A DNA stretch of 37,579 nt from JANXQE01 sp035651635 (GTDB taxonomy: Bacteria > Verrucomicrobiota > Verrucomicrobiia > Limisphaerales > UBA8199). Position 1 is the first letter of the stretch, and each line of letters begins with the position of its first letter. The notes under the pieces were generated by a model. That model did no database searches. It was given only the letters and a program-made list of their open reading frames with translations, and had not been told where the DNA came from. This document shows, piece by piece, positions 15,406 to 22,735 of this stretch. The position numbers were made by a program, and so were the translations under genes. Location of the stretch: contig DASRFK010000216.1 in NCBI GenBank assembly GCA_035651635.1, positions 1-37,579 on the forward strand, read 5' to 3'.

Positions 15406-17751
15406 ATGAGCAAGTTCACTGAACCCCTGGACCGACCTTCCGGTGCCCCTGCGACCACTCTCGCGCTGCTCGATTCGCGGCTAACAAATCTTCTTAATCG
15501 CGCCCAGGTCTTGGGGCTGAACCCACGTGTGACCGCCACGGTCGGGGGACTGCTGCTGATTACGCTGCTGGTTTGGATAAACTTCAAGACCGCCCGCGGT
15601 CTGAATCTTGATTACTTCTATTTATTCGCTTGCGCGCTGGTGGGCTGGCTGGGCGGAGCCCGGGGTGGCCTAATCTGCGCCGTTTGTTCTGCAGTCGCAT
15701 TGTTCCTCTTTGACCTCGGAGCCCACAACCAGTCCTGGCTGGTCCTGGGCTGCAACTCAATGGTGCGCTTGCTGGCGTTCGCCTCGATTAGCTGGATGGC
15801 CGCCGAGGTGGGCAACTCGACTCGCGACCTGCGCCAGGCCGTGGACCAACGCACGACTCGCTTGCAACATGAACTGAAGGAACATAAACAAACGGCGGAG
15901 ATGCTGGCCGAAGCGATGGAAGTGTTCAAACAAGTCACCGAGAATATTGCAGACGTGTTTTGGGTGACCGATCCCGCCAAAACCCAGGTCGAGTACGTCA
16001 GCCCCGAGTTCGAAGAACTGTGGGGCCGCTCCTGCCAGACGCTGTACGTGTCGCCCAGTGTCTGGATCGAAGGGATCCATCACGAGGACCGCGAACGGGT
16101 GACTCGCGCGATGTTCTCGAAACAAGTTCTGGGCGAATATGACGAAGAGTACCGGGTGTTGCGACCCGATGGGACACTGCGCTGGGTGCACGATCGGGCC
16201 TTCCCGGTGCGCGATGAGCACGGTTCGGTTTATCGGGTGGTCGGAATTGCCGAGGATATTACCGAACGCAAGCGCACCGAGCATTTATTGCAGGCGGAGC
16301 GGGACGTGGGGATGGCGCTGGGTTCTACGAGCGACCTGAAATTCGCGTTGCAACGGTTGCTCGACGTGGCCGTCCAATTGGAGGGCATCGACTGTGGCGG
16401 CGTCTATCTGGTGGAGGAAGAGACCGGAGAATTGCATCTGGAAGCGCATCGCGGATTGTCCGGCTCATTCCTGGCGCGCATCGGTCATTACAAAGCGGAT
16501 GCCGCCGAGGCGCGTCTGGTCAAAAGCGGCCAAACGCTGTACATGCGGCAGGAACAAATACCGCGCAGCTTGGAGGTGTTGTGGGGCAGCGAAGGGTTGC
16601 GCGCGCTGGCGATCGTTCCGGTCCAGCACCAGGGCGCCGTGCTCGGTTTGCTGAACCTGGCGTCGTATCGGCACGATGAAATTCTGCCGCGCACGCGGGT
16701 AGGCATCGAGATGATTGCCTCACAGGTTGCCGGCGCGATTGCTCGTATCCGTGCCGAGGCTTCCCTGCGCCGCAGCGAGACTCACCTGCGGACCATCGTC
16801 AACAGCGCCCCCATCGCTCTGATCGCCACCGATCAAAAAGGGATCATCACGCTCGAAGACGGGCAGGCACTCATGGCCATGGGCGTCCGGCCAGGACAAC
16901 ATTTGCGCCAGTCCGCCGAAGACGTCTACACCAACTTCCCGCTCGCCCAGGAAAACTTTCGCCGCGGGTTGGCGGGCGAGGAGTTCAATTGTTTTCTCGA
17001 GTTCGACTCGAACGTATTCGAGTGCCGTTACACGCCCGTTCGCGACCAGGAAAAGAAACCGGCGGGGCTGATTGCCGTGGCCACCGACGTGACCGAGCGC
17101 TTCCGTTTGCAACGCCAAATCCTTGAGATTAGCGACCGCGAACAGGCCCGCATCGGGCAGGATATTCACGACGGCTTGTGCCAGCAACTGATCGGATTGG
17201 CCATTTGCGCCAATTCATTGGAGCAATCTCTGGACGCTGATGCCCGGCCTGAAGTTGAGACGGCGCGCAAAATATCCCGATTGCTGGACGAATCGATCAC
17301 CGAAGCGCGGGGTGTGTGCCAGGGGCTGTACCCAATCCGGTTGAGCACCCAAGGGCTGCCGCCGGCCTTGGAAGAGCTTGCCGCCACGACTGCCCAACGG
17401 CACGGCATCGAGTGCTCCTGCGAATTCGACGACGCGGGTCTGGCCTGTGATATCTCTACTGCCACCCACCTGTATCGGATCGCGCAGGAAGCCATTAACA
17501 ACAGTGTTAAGTACAGCGGCGCCCGACATATCCGGGTTCGGCTGGCTCATACTCACGACGGCCTCACCGTCCAAGTGCAGGACGACGGGAAGTGGTTGAG
17601 CCCGAAGCCAACCCGCCGCTCGGGCATGGGGATGCACATTATGGAGTACCGGGCCCAGCTTATTGGTGGCAGCTTTCGCTGTCAGCCCGGTGAAAAGGGC
17701 ACCACGGTTAGCTGTTGCGTCCCGACTTGCGCGAGCAAGGTGGAATTATGA
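15406..17751 (+). CDS. Membrane sensor histidine kinase, PAS-GAF-PAS, NarL-type (HisKA_3)
   Basis: 781 residues from the ATG at 15406; the longer open frame starts inside the tandem repeats. About four membrane helices fill residues 45-145 (VGGLLLITLLVWINF, YLFACALVGWLGG, LICAVCSAVALFLFDLG, MVRLLAFASISWMA). After a coiled coil comes a PAS/PAC domain (about 180-295; WVTDPAKTQVEYVSPEFEEL, VVGIAEDITERK), a GAF-like domain (about 305-450), a second PAS (about 465-565), then the kinase core with the phosphorylated His in ARIGQDIHDGLCQQLIGL (H588) and an HATPase (RIAQEAINNSVKYSGARHI, SGMGMHIMEYRAQLIGG). Its stop overlaps the regulator start (ATGA), so it forms a two-component pair. Confidence 0.92.
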   Translation: MSKFTEPLDRPSGAPATTLALLDSRLTNLLNRAQVLGLNPRVTATVGGLLLITLLVWINFKTARGLNLDYFYLFACALVGWLGGARGGLICAVCSAVALFLFDLGAHNQSWLVLGCNSMVRLLAFASISWMAAEVGNSTRDLRQAVDQRTTRLQHELKEHKQTAEMLAEAMEVFKQVTENIADVFWVTDPAKTQVEYVSPEFEELWGRSCQTLYVSPSVWIEGIHHEDRERVTRAMFSKQVLGEYDEEYRVLRPDGTLRWVHDRAFPVRDEHGSVYRVVGIAEDITERKRTEHLLQAERDVGMALGSTSDLKFALQRLLDVAVQLEGIDCGGVYLVEEETGELHLEAHRGLSGSFLARIGHYKADAAEARLVKSGQTLYMRQEQIPRSLEVLWGSEGLRALAIVPVQHQGAVLGLLNLASYRHDEILPRTRVGIEMIASQVAGAIARIRAEASLRRSETHLRTIVNSAPIALIATDQKGIITLEDGQALMAMGVRPGQHLRQSAEDVYTNFPLAQENFRRGLAGEEFNCFLEFDSNVFECRYTPVRDQEKKPAGLIAVATDVTERFRLQRQILEISDREQARIGQDIHDGLCQQLIGLAICANSLEQSLDADARPEVETARKISRLLDESITEARGVCQGLYPIRLSTQGLPPALEELAATTAQRHGIECSCEFDDAGLACDISTATHLYRIAQEAINNSVKYSGARHIRVRLAHTHDGLTVQVQDDGKWLSPKPTRRSGMGMHIMEYRAQLIGGSFRCQPGEKGTTVSCCVPTCASKVEL

Positions 17752-18425
17752 GTCCCGACCCACGGCCGGCCAAAAGCAAAGCCACGCGGATTTTGCTGGT
17801 TGACGATCACCCGGTGGTCCGCGATGGCTTTGCCGAACTCATCAACCGGGAAGCCGACCTGGCCGTGTGCGCCGCCGCCGACGATCGGGCCGGAGCTATT
17901 CAGGCCATCGAAACGACAGTTCCGCACCTGGTGGTGGTCGATCTGACGCTCAAGAATTCCAGTGGGATGGAGCTGATCAAGGACATTCACGCGCGCTGGC
18001 CCAAGATGCTTATCCTGGTCGTGTCGATGCACAATGAGAACCTGTATGCCGAGCGGGTCTTGCGCGCTGGCGCCCGCGGGTACATCACCAAACAGCAGGC
18101 GACGCGCGATATTCTCCTGGCGATCCGCCGCGTGCTGGGCGGGGGCATTTATCTCAACGAGACCACCGGCGCCGCCGTTCTGGCCAGGCTGTCCGCCAGA
18201 CCCGAAGCGAAGGACGACATCATCCTGGATTTGCTCACCGACCGCGAACTGCAGGTGTTCGAACTGATCGGGCAGGGATTCAATACGCGTGAGATTTCCA
18301 GCCAGTTGCGCATCGATATGAAAACGGTCGAGACGTACCGCTTGCGCATCCGGGAGAAGTTGAACCTGGAAAGCTCCAGCGAGCTTTTGAAGTTGGCCAT
18401 TCGATGGAAACAGGATCGTTTATAG
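17748..18425 (+). CDS. Response regulator, NarL/FixJ family (receiver plus LuxR HTH)
   Basis: 225 residues from ATG 17748, preceded by AAGGTGGA. The receiver domain has ILLVDDHPVVRDGF with the acidic pair, the phospho-acceptor Asp in LVVVDLTLKNSSG (D65), the Ser/Thr in ILVVSMHNE and the Lys in GYITKQQA. The C-terminal LuxR HTH is LTDRELQVFELIGQGFNTRE to MKTVETYRLRIREKLNL. It is phosphorylated by the overlapping histidine kinase and binds DNA as a dimer; target genes cannot be read. recG begins 10 nt after its stop, on the same strand. Confidence 0.95.
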   Translation: MSPDPRPAKSKATRILLVDDHPVVRDGFAELINREADLAVCAAADDRAGAIQAIETTVPHLVVVDLTLKNSSGMELIKDIHARWPKMLILVVSMHNENLYAERVLRAGARGYITKQQATRDILLAIRRVLGGGIYLNETTGAAVLARLSARPEAKDDIILDLLTDRELQVFELIGQGFNTREISSQLRIDMKTVETYRLRIREKLNLESSSELLKLAIRWKQDRL

Positions 18426-18435
18426 GCGCGGTCCC

Positions 18436-20463
18436 ATGAGCGGCGCTCCGGTTCAACAGCCGGTCGCGCTTCGGTCGCGGCCGGTGACCAGCTTGCTCGG
18501 GGTTGGGCCCGAGCGGGCCGCGTTATTGTCCAAATTGGAGATCCGGACGGTTGAAGATTTGTTGCTGTACCGTCCGCGGCGGTATGAAAACCGGGAGAAA
18601 CTGGTCCGGATAGCGGATTTGGAGCTGCGGCAACCGGCGATTGTCTGCGGCAAAGTGGTGGCCCTGGGGACCAAGTGGTTTCGGCACCACACCAAATCGA
18701 TTTTTGAACTGATCCTCGAGGACGGCTCGGCCCGACTGCATTGCCGCTGGTGGAATCTGCCCTACATGGAAAAATATTTTGCCCAGGGCCAGCAGGTCCT
18801 GGTGTTCGGCAAACCGCTCGGGCTCAAACCCCGCACGATCGACCATCCGGAGACTGAGGTCCTGGAAACAGGTGAGGACAATTTCATTCATCTCAACCGC
18901 ATTACGCCGATCTATGGTCTCACCGAAGGCCTGGGACAACGGTGGCTGCGCGCGCTCATTTGGCACACGCTGCAAGGTCTCGAGGCGGGTATTGCCGATC
19001 CCTGGCCGGCGGCCTTACGGTTGGGCGCGCCCGGCTTCGAGTTTCCCTCACGGGCCCGGGCGATTCATCAGATTCATTTCCCCGAAACGACGGAACAGGC
19101 GGCGCGCGCGCGCGAGCGGCTCGCGCTCGATGAATTCGTCGAGTTGCAATGCCAGATTCAAGCGCGGCGCAGAAACTTCGAGCGCAAAGCGCAGGGGTTG
19201 CCTTGCGCCGGCGATAATCGGCTGATCAAGCCGTTGCTCAAGCGCCTCGAATTCAAATTAACGGCCGCCCAAAGCAAGGTCTTGCGCGAGATTCGGCTGG
19301 ATCTCTCCGGGCAGCACCCGATGCGGCGCCTGTTGCAGGGCGACGTCGGTTCAGGCAAAACCGTGGTGGCGGCATGCAGCGCGTTGATGGTTTTGGAGTC
19401 CGGCTACGAAGCCGTGCTGATGGCTCCCACGGAAATCCTGGCCGAGCAACATTTCGCGACGTTCTCCAGGTGGTTTCGTCCGCTGGGCATCCCGGTGGCG
19501 TTGCGCACCGGCAGCCGCAAAGCGCACCCGCCCGCCTCGAACGACTCGGTGCCGCACGCGGTCCCGGGAAGCGCTCATCCCAAGCTCACCATCGGCACGC
19601 ACGCGTTGATTGAGTCCGGCTTTCAGCCCGAACGTCTGGGGTTGGTGATCATTGACGAGCAGCATAAGTTTGGCGTGGCGCAACGCGAACAACTCCTGCG
19701 CAAAGGTTGTTATCCGCATTTGTTGGTGATGACCGCCACGCCAATCCCCCGCACGCTCGGCTTGACCCTTTATGGAGATCTCGATGTGTCGCTCATCGAT
19801 CAGTTGCCTGAAGGACGCGGACCCATTCGGACTTACGTGCGCAGTAATGCTCAGCTGCCCAAAGTATGGGCTTTTGTTAGCAGCCGACTTGCCGAGGGAA
19901 GACAGGCCTATGTGATTTATCCCCATATCGAGGAGGATGAGCAGAGCGGGATCAAGGCGGTCACAACGGCCTACGAAACGCTGCGGGAGGCTTTCCCGGG
20001 GTTTAAAGTCGCCATGATGCATGGCCGGCTGCGCGTCCAGGAAAAGGAAAAGGTGATGAGTGAGTTTCGCCAAAAACAGGTGCAGGTTCTCTTGGCGACG
20101 TCGATGGTGGAAGTTGGGGTGGACGTGCCGAATGCCACGGTGATGGTCATCGAGAATGCCGAGCAATTCGGCCTGGCGCAGCTTCACCAGTTGCGCGGCC
20201 GCATCGGGCGGGGTGCGCATGAGTCCTTTTGCATCCTGTTGACCGATGTGAAAACCAAAAACGCACAGCAGCGTTTGCGGGTGCTTGAGGAAACTACCGA
20301 CGGCTTCCGAATTGGCGAAGCGGATCTCCAACTGCGTGGTCCGGGCGAGTTGCTGGGACAGCAACAGAGCGGTTTGCCACCCTTTCGGTTCGGCGACCTG
20401 CGCACGGACCTCGAGTTGATCCACCAAGCCAGGCAAATCGCCGCCAAGTTACCGGTGGGGTAG
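18436..20463 (+). CDS. recG: ATP-dependent DNA helicase RecG
   Basis: 675 residues, close to the usual length of about 690. RecG regresses stalled replication forks and branch-migrates Holliday junctions. The N-terminal wedge/OB part begins with VTSLLGVGPERAALLSKLEI and LLLYRPRRYENR. The helicase core has Walker A RLLQGDVGSGKTVVA (about residue 300), the LMAPTEILAEQH motif, the DEQH box (IIDEQHKFGVAQRE, about 406), VMTATPIPRTL and, in the second RecA lobe, MMHGRLRVQEKEKVM, VGVDVPNATVMVIENAEQFG and HQLRGRIGRG. It follows the response regulator by 10 nt, so it may share its transcript. Three hairpins follow the stop. Confidence 0.97.
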   Translation: MSGAPVQQPVALRSRPVTSLLGVGPERAALLSKLEIRTVEDLLLYRPRRYENREKLVRIADLELRQPAIVCGKVVALGTKWFRHHTKSIFELILEDGSARLHCRWWNLPYMEKYFAQGQQVLVFGKPLGLKPRTIDHPETEVLETGEDNFIHLNRITPIYGLTEGLGQRWLRALIWHTLQGLEAGIADPWPAALRLGAPGFEFPSRARAIHQIHFPETTEQAARARERLALDEFVELQCQIQARRRNFERKAQGLPCAGDNRLIKPLLKRLEFKLTAAQSKVLREIRLDLSGQHPMRRLLQGDVGSGKTVVAACSALMVLESGYEAVLMAPTEILAEQHFATFSRWFRPLGIPVALRTGSRKAHPPASNDSVPHAVPGSAHPKLTIGTHALIESGFQPERLGLVIIDEQHKFGVAQREQLLRKGCYPHLLVMTATPIPRTLGLTLYGDLDVSLIDQLPEGRGPIRTYVRSNAQLPKVWAFVSSRLAEGRQAYVIYPHIEEDEQSGIKAVTTAYETLREAFPGFKVAMMHGRLRVQEKEKVMSEFRQKQVQVLLATSMVEVGVDVPNATVMVIENAEQFGLAQLHQLRGRIGRGAHESFCILLTDVKTKNAQQRLRVLEETTDGFRIGEADLQLRGPGELLGQQQSGLPPFRFGDLRTDLELIHQARQIAAKLPVG

Positions 20464-20464
20464 A

Positions 20465-20578
20465 GGACATCGCGCTGCGATGTCCCCGCCCGCGTCCGGC
20501 GGGCGGAACGAACGTGGAATCGATTTGGCGGTTGGGAGTTGCGGCGCTTGATGCGGCGGACGGCGCAGCGCGCCGTCC
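20465..20578. repeat. Three consecutive hairpins downstream of recG
   Basis: Three perfect stems: ggacatcgc/gcgatgtcc with a 3-nt loop (20465-20485), ccgcccgc/gcgggcgg with a 5-nt loop (20486-20506), and ggacggcgc/gcgccgtcc with a 3-nt loop (20558-20578). None has a T-run. They may stabilise or end the recG transcript, or be a palindromic repeat family. No gene is seen from 20464 to 20645. Confidence 0.75.
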
Positions 20579-20645
20579 CCACCTTGGAAGGTAGGGTAAC
20601 TTTTTACTTGTCCTGCTGGGCAATCTGGTCAAGCTTAGGGTCACT

Positions 20646-20780
20646 ATGAAAAGGTTACTCACCCTGATTGCACTATTGGGTCTGGCAGTGGGCGTGTTTG
20701 CAGGCTGCAACCAAAGCGGCAGCGACACTACGAGCAGTAGTACCAATGCTCCGCCGGCTGCTGCGAGCACCAACAAGTAG
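20646..20780 (+). CDS. Tiny lipoprotein, 44 residues
   Basis: The ATG at 20646 opens a 44-codon frame. MKRLLTLIALLGLAVGVFAG then Cys is a textbook lipoprotein signal with lipobox VFAGC. The mature peptide is only about 24 residues, rich in Ser, Thr, Asn, Ala and Pro (NQSGSDTTSSSTNAPPAAAS). Verrucomicrobial genomes often carry such tiny lipoproteins with Ser/Thr/Pro-rich tails; the function is unknown. A hairpin with T-rich tail follows 35 nt after the stop. The next gene is another lipoprotein with a similar start, so they may be functionally linked or paralogous. Confidence 0.8.
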   Translation: MKRLLTLIALLGLAVGVFAGCNQSGSDTTSSSTNAPPAAASTNK

Positions 20781-20815
20781 GGACATTACTTCCAAACAAT
20801 TTGGGGATGTCATCA

Positions 20816-20849
20816 AGCCGGGCATGGGTTTTGCCCGGCTCTTTCTTTT
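20816..20849 (+). terminator. Rho-independent terminator after the 44-residue lipoprotein gene
   Basis: A 9-bp stem agccgggca/tgcccggct (20816-20840, 7-nt loop) followed by ctttctttt. It ends the small lipoprotein gene, 28 nt before the start of the next gene, whose promoter must therefore lie inside or after the terminator, or readthrough occurs. Confidence 0.75.
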
Positions 20850-20876
20850 CCCGCGGCTTCGGGATATCCTTCGGGT

Positions 20877-21233
20877 ATGAAATCACTTCTGTTCCTTCCG
20901 GCAACTGCCGCGCTTCTGCTGACTGCGTGCAGCCAGAAATCCGACACACCTGCTCCGCCGGCCAGCAGCTCTGCGACTCCGACCAATTCGGTGAATGCGG
21001 CGGGCGGTTACCTTGGAGCGCTTGCCAGAGGCCAGCAAATCGCGGTCAAGACCATCGACACCACGTCGCTGGATAAGGCGATTCAGATGTTTGCCGTCGA
21101 GAATGGACGCAATCCGAAAGACCTTAATGAATTAGTGCAGCAAAAGTACATCCCCAAACTTCCTGAACCGCCCTATGGGACCAAACTGGTTTACGATGCC
21201 AACTCCGGAACGGTCAAGGTAGTTAGTCAGTAG
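20877..21233 (+). CDS. Small lipoprotein with a GspG-like C-terminal domain
   Basis: 118 residues. The signal MKSLLFLPATAALLLTAC has a lipobox (LLTAC). A Ser/Ala/Pro-rich linker follows, then AIQMFAVENGRNPKDLNELV and YIPKLPEPPYGTKLVYDANS near residues 65-110. This resembles the globular tail of type II secretion major pseudopilin GspG (AIxxFxxxNGRYPxxLxxL, PxxPYGxxxxY), but the pilin helix is replaced by a lipid anchor. It may be a family of pseudopilin-like lipoproteins in Verrucomicrobiota; the function is unknown. The resemblance is by motif only. Confidence 0.75.
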   Translation: MKSLLFLPATAALLLTACSQKSDTPAPPASSSATPTNSVNAAGGYLGALARGQQIAVKTIDTTSLDKAIQMFAVENGRNPKDLNELVQQKYIPKLPEPPYGTKLVYDANSGTVKVVSQ

Positions 21234-21259
21234 CTGCGCGGCAGGTCAAACCTCAAAGC

Positions 21260-21420
21260 GATGCAGCGTGCATGATCCGCACGAACCTCCGAAGGTTTTG
21301 GAGTGAGCCGCTCAGCGGTGCTTTTAGCGGCGCGGCAGGTTTGAAGGATCGAGACCATTTACCGGTCATCGATCGTTGGCTCCAAACAGCGGCGCGGAGC
21401 GCCGCACGGCCCCATAACGC
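21260..21420. repeat. Palindrome-rich intergenic stretch
   Basis: The gap 21234-21453 contains ccgctcagcgg (near 21308) and gcggcgc/gcgccgc with a 3-nt loop (21389-21405, inside tccaaacagcggcgcggagc). The latter resembles the inverted-repeat arms at 28063-28176. No gene is supported. Confidence 0.5.
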
Positions 21421-21453
21421 AAGCGGGTTTCGCGCGCTTGATCCATTATCGCA

Positions 21454-22428
21454 ATGAGCACTCAAAGCGAGAGGCTACCCACGAAGGCTGAGCGCGATTT
21501 GACGCCGTGGATCGTCGCACATCGGCCGGCCAAGGCGACCGTAAACCCCTGGGAACCCAACGGCTTCTTCCTCGAAGATGAACGCTCCGCGACTGGAGAA
21601 ATACTGCGTTGTGCCGGCGTCCTGCTGACAAACAAGGAATGTCCCTGGCATTGTCTGATGTGCGATCTGTGGAAACACACGCTTGCACAGACTGTTCCAC
21701 CAGGAGGGATTGCAGCTCAAATCAACCACGCTTTGACCCGCCTGGAGGGGCGGCCGGAACAAATCAAATTATATAATAGTGGCAGCTTCTTCGATCCCGG
21801 CGCGATTCCCCCGGACGATTACCCTGCTATTGCCGAAACAATCGCGTGTGCCCGACACGTGGTCGTCGAGGCTCACCCCCGTTTGATCGGGGAAAAGGCT
21901 TTGCGGTTTCGCGACTTGCTGAATGGGTCCCTCGAAGTCGCGATGGGCTTGGAAACGGTTCACCCCGAGGTCCTGCCAAGGTTGAACAAACGATTCACAC
22001 TCGAACAGTTTGCCGCCTCCGTCGAGTTTCTACGAAAACACGGCATCCAGGTGCGGGCTTTTGTGCTCGTGAAACCCCCGTTTCTTAAGGATGGCGAAGC
22101 GATCGATTGGGCCGTCAAGTCGGCGCGGTTTGCCTTCGATTGCGGCGCCGGGGTGGTGTCGCTCATTCCCACGCGCCTTGGAAACGGGGCGCTTGACCTT
22201 CTGATGCGTTCCGGCGAATTCAGCCCTCCCTCTCTCAGCACGCTGGAACGGTCGCAAGAGGGTTGCCTGGCTTTGAATTCCGGTCGTGTCTTCGCGGACA
22301 CCTGGGACCTCGAGCAGTTTTCTTCCTGTGGCGTTTGTTTTCAGCAACGCCGGCAGCGGTTGCACTCGATTAATTTGAGCCAGAAGGTCCTGCCGCCGGT
22401 GTCTTGCGCTCATTGCCAGGGAACCTAA
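21454..22428 (+). CDS. Radical SAM protein with C-terminal Cys pairs
   Basis: 324 residues. The N-terminal ECPWHCLMCDLW supplies C63, C67 and C70, the Cx3Cx2C site for the 4Fe-4S cluster that cleaves S-adenosylmethionine. Barrel motifs follow (IKLYNSGSFFDP, VVVEAHPRLIGEKALRF, LEVAMGLETVHPEVLPRLNK). The C-terminus has CGVC and, after INLSQKVLPPVS, CAHC, which could bind another cluster or zinc. The layout resembles the Elp3-like radical SAM group that includes archaeosine synthase RaSEA, but the substrate cannot be assigned. It has no close operon partner: 220 nt of repeats precede it and 307 nt follow. Confidence 0.85.
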   Translation: MSTQSERLPTKAERDLTPWIVAHRPAKATVNPWEPNGFFLEDERSATGEILRCAGVLLTNKECPWHCLMCDLWKHTLAQTVPPGGIAAQINHALTRLEGRPEQIKLYNSGSFFDPGAIPPDDYPAIAETIACARHVVVEAHPRLIGEKALRFRDLLNGSLEVAMGLETVHPEVLPRLNKRFTLEQFAASVEFLRKHGIQVRAFVLVKPPFLKDGEAIDWAVKSARFAFDCGAGVVSLIPTRLGNGALDLLMRSGEFSPPSLSTLERSQEGCLALNSGRVFADTWDLEQFSSCGVCFQQRRQRLHSINLSQKVLPPVSCAHCQGT

Positions 22429-22735
22429 GCGTCATTTTACAGAATCCTGGGATGCAGCAGAGAGCGGCGGCGTCTCGCCCAATGCCCCCAGGATTTCGCG
22501 GAGCATGGACTTCCAGCCCCAACGCCAATGTCGTTGACTGGCCGCCAAGGGCGACCTTTATATCAGCCTCGGGCGCCAGCCCCAGGATTACCGCCAACGT
22601 ATGAACGTTGGAAGCGCCAAAGGCGCGGCTCCCATCGCACCTCCAACCCACACTATCACGCGGGCCTTTGGCCGGAGTCCCCAGGCGCCTCAGGATTGCT
22701 CGCCGTCCTCGCCAACACTATTCTGGCGGCGTTGC
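22429..22735. other. Intergenic region without a supported gene
   Basis: Between the radical SAM gene and the HTTM protein the frames are open but Pro/Arg/Ala-rich and repeat-like (for example ggaagcgccaaaggcgcggc, a short palindrome near 22608-22628). I see no supported gene. The long frame that runs through from 22601 is only the upstream extension of the HTTM gene. Confidence 0.5.
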
